Numbered from the stretch's first letter, positions 8,041-16,741 are shown. The stretch is 64,000 bases of DNA from Scatosoma sp045127595 (GCA_045127595.1 JBGVQS010000013.1:1-64000); one strand, 5' to 3'. Program-made: numbers and translations. Notes: generated by a model not told the origin, from the letters alone.

Positions 8041-8581
8041 ATTTCTCCAAAGCTTCCTTTACGAAGAACGAGCCACCGATAGCGGCAATTTTATCCCAGG
8101 CAAGGAATTCGTCGATATTGCTTCTGTCAACGCCGCCCGTAGGAATGAATTTGATTTGAGGGAAAGGCGCGGCAAGCGCTTTCATTGCTTTTAAGCCGCC
8201 GTATACGTTTGCAGGGAAAAATTTCACCGTCGTAATTCCAAGCTCCAACGCCTGCATGATTTCCGTAGGCGTTACGCAGCCGGGATAGTAGGGAATTCCC
8301 CTTTCGTTACAAATGTTCGCAACCGCCACAGACAACCCGGGGGAAACGATAAATTGCGCACCCGCTTTGAGCGCCGCTTCGCACTGTTCTCCGTTGATAA
8401 CCGTGCCTGCGCCGATATTCATTTCAGGATAGTTTTTACAAGCGTAAGCAATCGCTTCCGCCGCGCAAGCCGTACGGAAGGTAATTTCCGCCGTATTGAT
8501 ACCGTTGTTTTTCAACGCCTTTAAAATTTTATCCGTTTCCAAAAGTTCCTTGATCACCACTACGGGTACGTACTTTTCCAT
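8033..8581 (-). CDS. eda: KDPG/KHG aldolase
   Basis: Splits 2-keto-3-deoxy-6-phosphogluconate into pyruvate and glyceraldehyde 3-phosphate, the last step of hexuronate degradation. Class I aldolase residues are visible: the glutamate in AEITFRT (about 32-38) and the Schiff-base lysine in TVKFFPANVYGG. FIPTGGVDRSNI and GGSFFV are further family motifs. At 182 residues it is shorter than the usual ~210, missing mostly N-terminal sequence. The ATG at 8581 has a GGAGAAAT ribosome site and there is no better upstream start. It lies 13 bp after uxaC. Confidence 0.93.
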   Translation of the reverse strand: MEKYVPVVVIKELLETDKILKALKNNGINTAEITFRTACAAEAIAYACKNYPEMNIGAGTVINGEQCEAALKAGAQFIVSPGLSVAVANICNERGIPYYPGCVTPTEIMQALELGITTVKFFPANVYGGLKAMKALAAPFPQIKFIPTGGVDRSNIDEFLAWDKIAAIGGSFFVKEALEKYE

Positions 8582-8594
8582 GCTGTATTTCTCC

Positions 8595-9977
8595 TTATTT
8601 ATTCATATTTAAATATGCCATTGCGTTATAATAGCATACGTCTTTCACAACCTTGCCGACAAGTTCTTCGTTTTGCGTCATTTCGCCCTTTTCCATCATT
8701 TCCCCAAAGTAATTGCAAAGAATTCTTCTGAAATAATGATGACGGGGATAGGACAAAAGGGAACGGCTGTCCGTCAACATACCCACAAACGCGCCGATAT
8801 GCCCCGTTGCCGTCAAATCCTTCAAATGCTTTTCCATGCCCACTTTATTATCCAAGAACCACCAAGCAGGACCGTATTGCATTTTCCCTTTTGCTTCGTC
8901 GCTTTGGAAAGAACCGATCAGCGTCATAATTTCCGCGTTTTGCTTGGGATTGAGATTAAATACGATCGTCTTAGGCAAAGCCCCTTCGCTATTCAATCTA
9001 TCAAACAAGCGCGACATCATTTTAATCGAATTTTCGTCGGAAATGCTATCAAAGCCCGTATCCAGCCCAAGCTTTTCCAGCATCACTGCATTGTTGTTAC
9101 GCATCGCGCCCACGTGCAATTCGGTTGCAATCGAATACTTTGCGTACAGCTTAAACAGAAAATAGGTCAAATAGCCCTTGAACGTTTCGCTTTCCGCTTC
9201 GTTGACCGCTTCCCCCTTTCTACGCTTAGCAAACACCGCCGCCGCGTCCGCTTTTTCAGACACCTTGTAAACGCGCTCTAACGCAACGTCCGCCGCCGTC
9301 GTTCCAACGGCAATAAACGCCTGTAAGCGTTCTTCAATCTTCATTTCCAGCTCGTCCAAATCCTGCACGTTGCCAAGCTTATCCACAAATTCGTTGTATT
9401 TTTCCGCTTCGATATTCATAATCTTATCCGCACGGAACGCAGGAATTACCTTGAATTGATACCCCTTTTGCGCGATTGCAGGGAACGTGGACAAATCGTC
9501 GAAAATCTCGTTCGTCGTAAACAAGTGGGTAACGTTCGATTTTTCAATCAAGTATTGCGGCGTGATCTTGTTCAGCGCAATATATTCGTTGCACCAATTC
9601 CAAATAAGCTCCGCATTTTCTTCGTTGATTTCCAAATCACAGTTGAAAAATTCACGCAATTCCACCTGCGACCAATGGTATAACGGATTGCCAAACGCAG
9701 TCGCTACCGTACGGCAGTAAGCAAGGAATTTTTCCTTATTGCTCTTGTTTCCCGTTATGTATTCCTCATTCACCCCAAAATTGCGCATCAAACGCCATTT
9801 GTAATGATCCCCTGCAAGCCATACCTCGAAAATATCGTTGAATTGCTTATTTTCCAAAATCTGCTTTTCGGACAAGTGGCAATGATAATCGAAAATCGGC
9901 ATATCCTTTGCATACGTGAAATACAATTTTTCCGCCGTCTTATTCGTCAAAAGAAAATTATCTTTAATATAACTCAT
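8595..9977 (-). CDS. uxaC: Glucuronate (uronate) isomerase
   Basis: Converts D-glucuronate to D-fructuronate or D-galacturonate to D-tagaturonate, the entry step of hexuronate catabolism. The 460-residue length fits the family. The N-terminal MPIFDYHCHLSEKQI carries the HxH metal-site pattern of the amidohydrolase-like fold, and internal segments such as DHYKWRLMRNFGV and HVGAMRNNN match UxaC. The ATG follows AAAGGAG. It is the first gene of the operon, with its own promoter about 150 bp upstream. The reductase (uxaB/uxuB) and dehydratase (uxaA/uxuA) needed to connect it to kdgK are not in this window. Confidence 0.95.
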   Translation of the reverse strand: MSYIKDNFLLTNKTAEKLYFTYAKDMPIFDYHCHLSEKQILENKQFNDIFEVWLAGDHYKWRLMRNFGVNEEYITGNKSNKEKFLAYCRTVATAFGNPLYHWSQVELREFFNCDLEINEENAELIWNWCNEYIALNKITPQYLIEKSNVTHLFTTNEIFDDLSTFPAIAQKGYQFKVIPAFRADKIMNIEAEKYNEFVDKLGNVQDLDELEMKIEERLQAFIAVGTTAADVALERVYKVSEKADAAAVFAKRRKGEAVNEAESETFKGYLTYFLFKLYAKYSIATELHVGAMRNNNAVMLEKLGLDTGFDSISDENSIKMMSRLFDRLNSEGALPKTIVFNLNPKQNAEIMTLIGSFQSDEAKGKMQYGPAWWFLDNKVGMEKHLKDLTATGHIGAFVGMLTDSRSLLSYPRHHYFRRILCNYFGEMMEKGEMTQNEELVGKVVKDVCYYNAMAYLNMNK

Positions 9978-10123
9978 GGTTTTTTCTCCTTTATTTTACC
10001 ATTGTATCGTATTGTAATCTCTCTAAAAAGCCAACGCTAAAACTCGTTTAGGGTAACAATGAAATCCCTTTAAAAATGCTCCTTACCGCACAAAAAAGAC
10101 ATTCTCCCCATATTACCTTATAG

Positions 10124-10152
10124 ATTATAGCACCTTTTATTGCTTTTTTCAA
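10124..10152 (-). promoter_or_regulatory. Promoter of the uxaC-eda-yitT-kdgK operon
   Basis: TTGAAA (10147-10152), 17 bp, TATAAT (10124-10129) on the minus strand, with TGC in front of the -10. A leader of roughly 140 nt follows, with no recognised riboswitch and no obvious operator. The rest of 9978-10219 holds only this leader and the upstream terminator. Confidence 0.82.
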
Positions 10153-10171
10153 TCCTTTTGCGTAATTTTAT

Positions 10172-10206
10172 CAGAAAAATATTGCCGCATTTTATCCATG
10201 CGGCAA
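10172..10206 (-). terminator. Terminator of the M6 peptidase gene
   Basis: The 9-bp arms TTGCCGCAT and ATGCGGCAA, followed on the minus strand by TATTTTTC, 14 bp past the stop codon. Confidence 0.85.
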
Positions 10207-10219
10207 CTTTCATTATTTA

Positions 10220-12160
10220 TTATTTATTTTTATAAAAAGTAAGCGTTGCGGTCGTTCCCGTCAAGCCGTCCACCTTGAAAACGTAGGAAACGGCTTGTCC
10301 GTTATCGTCCTTTACCGTTTTGGAAAGGGAATCCCCCACCCCGAACGTATACTCGTAATCGGACGCTTTTATCAACTCGATTAGATTATCTTCCGTTCCG
10401 TAATACTCGTCGGAAGAGTCGGTGTTGGTATTGTAAATATCGTAATAGGTTTCCCCTTCGTAAATTTCTTTATACAAGCTCGCGTTGACGTGGTACACCA
10501 AAATCCCTTCTTCTTCGAAATATCCGTATTCTCCCGAATTCAAGCCGTTGTTCGTGTAATACACGAGCAGGAAATATTCCTGATACGCCCCAAGCGCTTC
10601 GTCAAAGTTGTTTGCAATCAGTATCGTATCTCCGTTTTTAGAGAAATCTTCCAACGTCAGCGTAACCGATTCTTCCGCAACCACCAAACGAGATTTGGTC
10701 AACCAACCGTAATTAAATTTGGTAAACGGATTATGATCCCCAAGCATAGAATCCATCACGTCATAGCCTTCTAAGGGCGCGCCTACGTACGCCGTATCGT
10801 AATAATCGTCCGCACCGAGCACGTGCCCAAATTCGTGTATGTACGTATACGTATTCACGGCGTTTTTATCGGTGTATTGCAAATCCCCGTTTTTGTCTTC
10901 CGTTTCATACAAAAACTGATAGGACGCCCAAAGATAATCTTTCGCGCAAACGCCGTCGTATTCGTAATAATTATCCTCATTGTCCGTGTAAATATTCCAA
11001 TATCGATACGCCCATTCAAAATCACTCTCGTCGTTTACATCCAAAGTATTGATCAAAATCACCGCGTCGATATACCCGTTTCCGTCCGAATCAAATTTCG
11101 TCAAATCCATCGATTTGGAAAAATACGCAAGCGCTTCGTCCATGACCATCTGATCTCCGATCGCTACTTCTTCTCCGTCGTATTCCGTCGTTTGATTTTT
11201 ATAATAGCCGCTTGTATATTTCGGCATAAACCATGCGCTCGGCAATACAAAATCCAGCTCTAATTTTCCATAACTCGAAATTCGATAATACTCGCTGACG
11301 GAATAGGAATCCGTTTCCCCCGCTTCGCCGTTAAACGCCTTATCAAGCGTTGATAAGGAATAACCCCTGCTCGCCGCGGTTACGTCGCTAAATTCCACGG
11401 GAATAACCAAAACGGAAACGGGCTTATCCCCCGAAACCGTCGGACAGCCGTCCAAATAAAAGCCTTGCTCGGTTACGTTTTTCACGTACGCCGCTTTGGT
11501 GAAATCCACTTCGTAAACGCCGTTTTTGCCACTCGGCAAGCCCTTGCCCGCATTCGTCAAAATATCGTATTCCGTTTCTCCCCCAACGTTGCCGCCTTGC
11601 CCGTCGTTGTTGGAAACAGGATACACGTATACGTCCACCCAGCTTTCGCCGTCTTCCAAATAATACGCCATATCCACGAACGTATCGCCATTGTCGTAAT
11701 AATACCACGTGTCGCCGTAGCTATCCTGTTCCGTTCCCGAAAGCACGTAGCCCATGGCAACAAATTGCGCGCGGTAAGCGTCAAACTCCCCTTTCGTATT
11801 CCCTGCCGTATAGAAATTTACGCCGTAATCATATACGTATTCGTCGTAGTATTCTTCCGCGTAATATTCGTTGTTGGGAATAAACGGAATTAAATCCAAA
11901 CCGCATTTTGTAAACAACGCCTTGTCCGCCGCCGTAAAATCGGTATATTCGTATTTTTCCGTATCCTTGCCGCTCTCGCTCGGTTTTTCCGCAGAGCTTT
12001 CTTCTGAAGAATTTTCCGAAGAATATTCCGACGAGTATTCAGAAGAAAAACTGCTTTCTTCTTCCTGAGAACCCGACGACTGTGCGGCGGAATCGGTACA
12101 AGAAACAAACAAGCACCCTGCCATACACAGCGCCAACAATGCGCATAAACGTTTTTTCAT
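10220..12160 (-). CDS. Lipoprotein with M6-family (immune inhibitor A-like) metallopeptidase domain
   Basis: A predicted secreted, membrane-anchored zinc protease of 646 residues. The N-terminus is a lipoprotein signal peptide with a lipobox ending at a cysteine near residue 21 (LFVSC). A Ser/Glu-rich spacer (about 25-65) follows, which probably lifts the enzyme from the membrane. The catalytic motif HEFGH lies near 442-446 in YIHEFGHVLGADDYYD, and DVMD about 20 residues later resembles the Met-turn. A DSDGNGYIDA loop looks calcium-binding. The ATG at 12160 is preferred over TTG two codons earlier because AGAAGG lies 6 nt upstream. It has its own promoter and terminator. Substrate unknown; gut glycoprotein or protein turnover is plausible. 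Confidence 0.88.
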   Translation of the reverse strand: MKKRLCALLALCMAGCLFVSCTDSAAQSSGSQEEESSFSSEYSSEYSSENSSEESSAEKPSESGKDTEKYEYTDFTAADKALFTKCGLDLIPFIPNNEYYAEEYYDEYVYDYGVNFYTAGNTKGEFDAYRAQFVAMGYVLSGTEQDSYGDTWYYYDNGDTFVDMAYYLEDGESWVDVYVYPVSNNDGQGGNVGGETEYDILTNAGKGLPSGKNGVYEVDFTKAAYVKNVTEQGFYLDGCPTVSGDKPVSVLVIPVEFSDVTAASRGYSLSTLDKAFNGEAGETDSYSVSEYYRISSYGKLELDFVLPSAWFMPKYTSGYYKNQTTEYDGEEVAIGDQMVMDEALAYFSKSMDLTKFDSDGNGYIDAVILINTLDVNDESDFEWAYRYWNIYTDNEDNYYEYDGVCAKDYLWASYQFLYETEDKNGDLQYTDKNAVNTYTYIHEFGHVLGADDYYDTAYVGAPLEGYDVMDSMLGDHNPFTKFNYGWLTKSRLVVAEESVTLTLEDFSKNGDTILIANNFDEALGAYQEYFLLVYYTNNGLNSGEYGYFEEEGILVYHVNASLYKEIYEGETYYDIYNTNTDSSDEYYGTEDNLIELIKASDYEYTFGVGDSLSKTVKDDNGQAVSYVFKVDGLTGTTATLTFYKNK

Positions 12161-12193
12161 AAGCAACCTTCTTTAATGAAATAGATTTTTTAT

Positions 12194-12222
12194 AGTATAG
12201 TATTTTTTTCGTGAAATTACAA
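12194..12222 (-). promoter_or_regulatory. Promoter of the M6 peptidase gene
   Basis: TTGTAA (12217-12222), 17 bp, TATACT (12194-12199) on the minus strand, overlapping the stop codon of the upstream reductase gene. Confidence 0.75.
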
Positions 12223-12906
12223 ATGATTTTCAACGACCTTGTACCGTAGCCGAACGTAAGAGTTTTTCAACGGCTGTACGCTTTCCAGCTCCAACACGCA
12301 CAAAGCGGACAATTCCGCAACGGAACGGATGGCTTCTCCGTCCACCGCCGTCGTTACGTTGCCGCCCCCAACAAGCAAAGGCGCTATGACAAAATCCACG
12401 TAGTCTATCAATTTTTCACGCAAAAACAAGCCGTTGAGCTTACCGCCCGACTGCAAAGTTAAACGCTCGCAGCCGAACTTCTTCTTTATATATGCAAGCG
12501 CCGCCGCCAAATCCAATTTTTCCTGCAAAAGGATATGTAAGTTATCCGCTTGCACGGCAAAAGCAGGGTGGACTTTATTAGTCGTAATCAAAACGAAATG
12601 ATCCGACCGCGCGCAAAAATACCGCACGCCTTGTTCGGTTAAGTGCCGATTGTCGATCAGCACGAAAGATACGGGCGTTTTTGGGGGTAGTTCCCGTTCG
12701 TTTACCCCGATTTTCGCCTGCACCCTGCCCGTGTTCAGCGACCAAAGATCGGTGGTTTGCTCAATATCATAATATTGCTGTAAACCTTCCGCTACGCCGC
12801 GGATTTTCGGTAAATCGCGATCAAAATCCAACTCGTCCGTGCTGCCCGTAGTAATCTTCCCGTCCAAGGAAGTCAACAAAAACAAAGTCGTAATCGGTCT
12901 TTTCAT
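12217..12906 (-). CDS. RibD C-terminal / DHFR-like reductase
   Basis: A 229-residue stand-alone reductase domain of the RibD_C (dihydrofolate-reductase-like) superfamily. TTLFLLTSLDGKITTG at the N-terminus is the typical first strand and SLDGK turn; LQSGGKLNGLFL and APLLVGGGN match the NADPH-binding part of RibD. No deaminase domain is attached, so it need not be a riboflavin enzyme; such orphan domains include uncharacterised pteridine or flavin-precursor reductases. It lies 16 bp after the anti-sigma-like gene and is probably co-transcribed with the sigma factor. Substrate not deducible. Confidence 0.75.
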   Translation of the reverse strand: MKRPITTLFLLTSLDGKITTGSTDELDFDRDLPKIRGVAEGLQQYYDIEQTTDLWSLNTGRVQAKIGVNERELPPKTPVSFVLIDNRHLTEQGVRYFCARSDHFVLITTNKVHPAFAVQADNLHILLQEKLDLAAALAYIKKKFGCERLTLQSGGKLNGLFLREKLIDYVDFVIAPLLVGGGNVTTAVDGEAIRSVAELSALCVLELESVQPLKNSYVRLRYKVVENHL

Positions 12907-12922
12907 ATTTATCCTTATCCCT

Positions 12923-13741
12923 TTATTTTCCCGTCAATAATTCTTCCACAACGTGCAATGCATCTTCCGCAGTCAAATCCGAAGAAACTGCCTCGTTTAC
13001 GATATACAAATAATAATGCTTGCCGCCGTAACTAAAAAACGCACACCCCGTTTTTTGTCCGTCTTCCGTCAATAAACCGTACCGCACGGTTACACCGTCT
13101 ATCTGTTTTACGTTTTCCAAACGTGTGGCAACAAACCATTCCTCAAACGTAATTTCTACACCGCACACACGCAATAAAATTTCCGTCCCCGTCGCCGAAG
13201 CATACTTTTCTTCCCTTGCAATCTCATCGCCCGTTTGCTTGTCCGTATATACCGCGCTTACAATCGAAGCTTGAGAATATCCGTCTAAATACAAATATCC
13301 GCCCTCTTGTAACCGTTCGCTCGTAACCGTCCTATCATATTCCCCCACCGCATAGATTTTACCGGGCGCGGACGGTGCTTGCGCGTCTTCGTCCCCCGTT
13401 TCGGGCGCGCTTGTTTCAGGAATAATCGATTCACTTTCCTGTTCGCTGCCCGCTACCCCTGCGCCGCCCCCTTGGGGAGTCTTTTCATGCATTTTAGGGA
13501 GTATCTGCGTAACGCCGATTGCGGCAATAATCAAAGCGAAAACCGCCGCCCCTGCCCAAGATAAAAATTTACGCGAAAATACGCCACGGCGAGCCCGTTC
13601 TTCCCTGCGCTCGTCCGTTCGTTGGGGAACAACCGTTTTTTGAAGAAGCTCGTCTTTTTTTTGAAGCTTTTCCCAAGCACGGCGCTTCTCTTCCCGTCCT
13701 TCCCTTTCTATCAAATTGTGAAATTTATTTTTTCTCGACAT
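12923..13741 (-). CDS. Single-pass membrane protein, putative anti-sigma factor
   Basis: A 272-residue protein with a highly charged, probably helical N-terminus (residues 1-55, rich in Glu, Arg and Lys), one transmembrane helix (about 60-82, LSWAGAAVFALIIAAIGVTQ), and an external domain beginning with a Pro/Ser/Glu-rich linker. The topology, and the place directly downstream of an ECF-type sigma gene (37-bp gap), fit a membrane anti-sigma factor. I see no recognisable zinc-binding HxxxCxxC anti-sigma motif, so the assignment rests on context and topology. Confidence 0.6.
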   Translation of the reverse strand: MSRKNKFHNLIEREGREEKRRAWEKLQKKDELLQKTVVPQRTDERREERARRGVFSRKFLSWAGAAVFALIIAAIGVTQILPKMHEKTPQGGGAGVAGSEQESESIIPETSAPETGDEDAQAPSAPGKIYAVGEYDRTVTSERLQEGGYLYLDGYSQASIVSAVYTDKQTGDEIAREEKYASATGTEILLRVCGVEITFEEWFVATRLENVKQIDGVTVRYGLLTEDGQKTGCAFFSYGGKHYYLYIVNEAVSSDLTAEDALHVVEELLTGK

Positions 13742-13778
13742 ATTTTTAACCGTTTACTTCTTATACCCGTTTCCAAGG

Positions 13779-14315
13779 TCAATCGTCCACTTCTTCCTTT
13801 GATTTTTTTAAAATTTCCGCAACGATTTTTGAAACCCGCTTATGTACGTTAGACTTTTTCATGCCCAACATATTCGCTATTTCCGCATAGGAATATTCTT
13901 CCCAAAACTTCAAATATACAAGCCGTCTATCCAGCTCTCCGTATTCCTTCAACCAACGCCACAGCTCGTCCGAAGCTGCCAACGCCTCGTCAATCCCCGT
14001 TTCTTCCGCGTACAAATTCTCCTCAATGGGTAGATAATCTAGCCCCTTTTTATTGAAATCGTACGCTTCGTTTTGCACGATTTTACAAAGCCAGTTATAT
14101 CCGTCCTTTGTTTTATCGAAGGTGCGTATAGACGAAAACGCTTTCAAATAAGCGTTTGAAAGGGTATCTTCCACGTCGTTTTTATCGCGAAGATACCGAT
14201 AGGCAATCCCTTTTAAATGGTTGTAAGTCCTTTCAAATAAAAGTTCTTTCCCCTGCTCGTCGCCTTGCTGTATCCGCAATAATATTCGGTTGACGTCATT
14301 CTTAAAAACGGACAT
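13779..14315 (-). CDS. ECF-type RNA polymerase sigma factor
   Basis: A 178-residue sigma-70-family regulator with region 2 (about residues 22-85, including YRYLRDKNDVEDTLSNAYLK) and region 4 (about 120-170, with the helix-turn-helix YSYAEIANMLGMKKSNVHKRV). Regions 1 and 3 are absent, as in group 4 sigma factors. It should direct polymerase to a dedicated promoter set when released from its anti-sigma partner, probably the next gene. The ATG at 14315 is preferred over a GTG six bases upstream because the AGAGG ribosome site would overlap the latter. Its own promoter is sigma-A-like, so autoregulation is not evident. Confidence 0.85.
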   Translation of the reverse strand: MSVFKNDVNRILLRIQQGDEQGKELLFERTYNHLKGIAYRYLRDKNDVEDTLSNAYLKAFSSIRTFDKTKDGYNWLCKIVQNEAYDFNKKGLDYLPIEENLYAEETGIDEALAASDELWRWLKEYGELDRRLVYLKFWEEYSYAEIANMLGMKKSNVHKRVSKIVAEILKKSKEEVDD

Positions 14316-14332
14316 AAACACCTCTATTATTT

Positions 14333-14361
14333 ATTGTAGCACAATTCCCCGCAAAAGTCAA
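14333..14361 (-). promoter_or_regulatory. Sigma-A-like promoter of the sigma factor operon
   Basis: TTGACT (14356-14361), 17 bp, TACAAT (14333-14338) on the minus strand, with a TGTG extension upstream of the -10. Confidence 0.8.
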
Positions 14362-14446
14362 TGCCCATAAAAAACAAAGGACCATCGAAAAACACAATTT
14401 TTCGGTAGCCCTTCTCTATATGATAAGCGAAAAAATATATTTCTTC

Positions 14447-14474
14447 CGCCGATAGAAACAGTATCGGCGTTTTT
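14447..14474 (+). terminator. Hairpin between dinB and the sigma gene, orientation uncertain
   Basis: Arms CGCCGATA and TATCGGCG are followed by TTTTTCTT on the plus strand. Both flanking genes are on the minus strand, where the stem is followed by GAAG and only later by a T-run. It probably terminates dinB imperfectly or blocks antisense transcription. Confidence 0.5.
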
Positions 14475-14504
14475 CTTGGTTTTATGCGCATATGAAAAAG
14501 TTTT

Positions 14505-15743
14505 TTACGTTTCTTCTTTTTTACCTCGAATATCCAAGCCTTTAAGCTTCTCGTCCTCGAACACAAGCCCCCGTTGCACCGTTGCGTATCCGTACTTTTC
14601 ACGGATTTTCGCAATCGCGTCTTCGGCGCGTTCCCGCTTTTCGTAACTCGTTCCGTTCTCCATAACGCTATCTAAAAGGGACATTTGCTCTACGTGATAA
14701 TCAAACCCCGACAGCGTTACCCCCAACATTCTAACCTGCGTACCGTAGGGAAAATGCTTACAAAACAGCTCGTATGCGGTCTTGGCAACGTCGCCGCAAA
14801 GCGCGGTGGGCGGCACTTTCGTTTGACAAGTCGTGTCCTGCATTTTTTCATTTCTTACGACGATATGTACAGTGTTCGCCCGTCCAACGTCCGCCGCGCG
14901 CTGCCTTGCCGTTACGCTTTCCGAAAGGGCGTAAAACCAACGCTTAATTTCTTCCCTGTCCGATATATCCTTCGGCAAAGTCGTCGAATTGCCGATCGAT
15001 TTTAAATCTTCCTTTTTCTTTTCAAAATGCACTGGCTCGTTGTCTTCGCCGCGCGCGTAAATTTGTAGCTGCTTTCCGCGTTTTCCAAGCGTTCTTATCA
15101 GCAATTCCCCGTCCGCGTTCGCCAAATCCCCGATCGTTTTTACACCGAGCTTTCGCAGCATTTCTTCCGTGGATTTCCCCACGAATAACAGCTCGGATAC
15201 GGGCAAGCACCAAACGATTGAACGGAAATTATCTTCCCGTATCTGTGTTACCGCGTCGGGCTTTTTCATCTCGGAAGCAAGCTTTGCAAACACCTTGTTA
15301 AAGCTTACGCCGACGGAAACGGTCAAGGATAATTCTTCCTTCACCGTTTGACGGATCTTTTCGGCTATCTCCATACCGCTCCCGAACAAAAACGTGCTTT
15401 CCGTCATATCGAGCGAACATTCGTCAATACTGCATTCTTCAATCTTTTCGGTAAAGCGGGAATAGATTTCCACCACCTTTTGAGAATACCGCTTGTATTC
15501 GTGAAAGTGTGAACCGACCATTTGTAAATCGGGACATTTTTTCAACGCGGAATACACCGTTTCCGCCGTCTTGATCCCGAATTTTTTCGCTTCTTCGTTC
15601 TTTGCAAGCACGATCCCGTGCCGTTCCTTTGGATCTCCGCAAACGATCAAGGGCTTGCCTTTCAAGCTCGGGTTTAACGCAATTTCCACGGAGGCAAAAA
15701 AGTTATTCAAATCGGAATGTAAAATCACTCGGTTTTTTTGCAT
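14505..15743 (-). CDS. dinB: DNA polymerase IV (Y-family translesion polymerase)
   Basis: An error-prone Y-family polymerase for lesion bypass. The catalytic carboxylates are seen in HSDLNNFFASVE (about 8-20) and CSIDECSLD (about 105), with YSALKKCPDL as a further family motif. A helix-hairpin-helix (LLFVGKSTEEMLRKLGVKTIGDL, shortened here in meaning to about residues 185-205) and a C-terminal little-finger domain follow. At 412 residues it is full length or slightly longer than usual. The ATG follows GGAGGGG. It lies 19 bp after the thioredoxin-reductase-like gene and likely shares its promoter. No clear LexA box is visible upstream. Confidence 0.93.
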   Translation of the reverse strand: MQKNRVILHSDLNNFFASVEIALNPSLKGKPLIVCGDPKERHGIVLAKNEEAKKFGIKTAETVYSALKKCPDLQMVGSHFHEYKRYSQKVVEIYSRFTEKIEECSIDECSLDMTESTFLFGSGMEIAEKIRQTVKEELSLTVSVGVSFNKVFAKLASEMKKPDAVTQIREDNFRSIVWCLPVSELLFVGKSTEEMLRKLGVKTIGDLANADGELLIRTLGKRGKQLQIYARGEDNEPVHFEKKKEDLKSIGNSTTLPKDISDREEIKRWFYALSESVTARQRAADVGRANTVHIVVRNEKMQDTTCQTKVPPTALCGDVAKTAYELFCKHFPYGTQVRMLGVTLSGFDYHVEQMSLLDSVMENGTSYEKRERAEDAIAKIREKYGYATVQRGLVFEDEKLKGLDIRGKKEET

Positions 15744-15762
15744 TTTCCCCTCCGTAGTCGCC

Positions 15763-16629
15763 TTATCTTAAAAATTCTACGACGCTGTGCGCCGCAACGT
15801 TCCCTTCCCCTACCGCTTTTGCGTATTGATAGGGTCTGCCCGTACAATCCCCCGCGGCAAAACAGCCCTTTAAGTTGGTGGACGTATCCCGTTCCACCTT
15901 TACGTGTCCGTTCTCCGTTTCTAAGCCGCCCACCAAAACCGCAGGCGAAACGCATTCCCGTAACATAAACACGCCGTCCACAGGGATTTCTTCCAAGCTA
16001 CTTTCCCCTGCTTTCACGTCGAATACAAGTTTATTCACCCGAAGTTTTCCGTCGATCTTACGCGGCATTTTTCGAATAATTTCCACGTTTTCCGCTTGGA
16101 TTTCCATGGGCTTATACATGGGTATCAAATATACCTTTTTAGCAATTTTCGCAAGGTATTCGATTTCGTGTTCCAAACGCTTTGCCGTGCAAAATACGCC
16201 GATCGTTTTGTCTTTATATAAAAAGCCGTCGCAGGTCGCGCAATAGCTTACCCCGCGCCCGACAAAGCTTTCTTCTCCGTCGATTTGGCGCACCGATTCC
16301 ACTCCGCAAGCAAGTATTACCGTGCGGCTTTCGTAGGTTTCCCCTGCCTGCGTCATCACGGCAAATTTCTCTTTCAACGCGTACACGCCTGCCACCTTTT
16401 GATCGAGTACCGTAATTTTCGCGTCATCAAGTTGCCCTTTTAACGCCGCGGAAAACTCCTTTCCCGTAACGTTAGAAAGACCTGGATAATTGTGGATAAA
16501 CTCCGCCTTTTCTACCTTTTCGCTGACCGTGGGAGAGCCGATCAATAAAAATTCTTTTCCGTTTGCCTGCAACGTGAGCGCAGCGGAAATCCCCGCGACG
16601 CCGCTGCCGACGATTATACAATCCAACAT
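15763..16629 (-). CDS. Thioredoxin-reductase-like FAD oxidoreductase, possibly ferredoxin-dependent
   Basis: A 288-residue two-domain flavoprotein. The FAD-binding GSGVAGISAALTL is at the N-terminus, the redox-active CATC (SYCATCDGF) in mid-protein, and the C-terminal FAD motif is GCFAAGDCTGRPYQ. The second nucleotide-binding domain starts TIGVFCTAKRLEHEI, where NADPH-dependent enzymes have GGGDSA, and no HRR motif follows. Loss of both signatures is the hallmark described for clostridial ferredoxin-dependent flavin thioredoxin reductases. The reduction partner is therefore uncertain. The ATG at 16629 is chosen for its AAGGAG ribosome site; a start 30 nt upstream lacks one. No thioredoxin gene is adjacent. 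Confidence 0.85.
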   Translation of the reverse strand: MLDCIIVGSGVAGISAALTLQANGKEFLLIGSPTVSEKVEKAEFIHNYPGLSNVTGKEFSAALKGQLDDAKITVLDQKVAGVYALKEKFAVMTQAGETYESRTVILACGVESVRQIDGEESFVGRGVSYCATCDGFLYKDKTIGVFCTAKRLEHEIEYLAKIAKKVYLIPMYKPMEIQAENVEIIRKMPRKIDGKLRVNKLVFDVKAGESSLEEIPVDGVFMLRECVSPAVLVGGLETENGHVKVERDTSTNLKGCFAAGDCTGRPYQYAKAVGEGNVAAHSVVEFLR

Positions 16630-16647
16630 AGCGTTCTCCTTTTTATC

Positions 16648-16676
16648 AGTATAGCACATTGCCGTTAAAAAATCAA
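16648..16676 (-). promoter_or_regulatory. Promoter of the trxB-like/dinB unit
   Basis: TTGATT (16671-16676), 17 bp, TATACT (16648-16653) on the minus strand, with a TGTG extension upstream of the -10. The -10 lies about 18 bp before the chosen ATG. Confidence 0.8.
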
Positions 16677-16741
16677 GCCTGCACGTAAAATAATCCCCCT
16701 TTTCGAAAAGAAAAAAGCACGCTTGTCCGCGCGCAAAACAG

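Noticed and set aside
14327..14500. A 54-codon minus-strand frame between dinB and the sigma factor gene
   Set aside because: No ribosome site, and it covers the sigma-operon promoter and the hairpin at 14447-14469.
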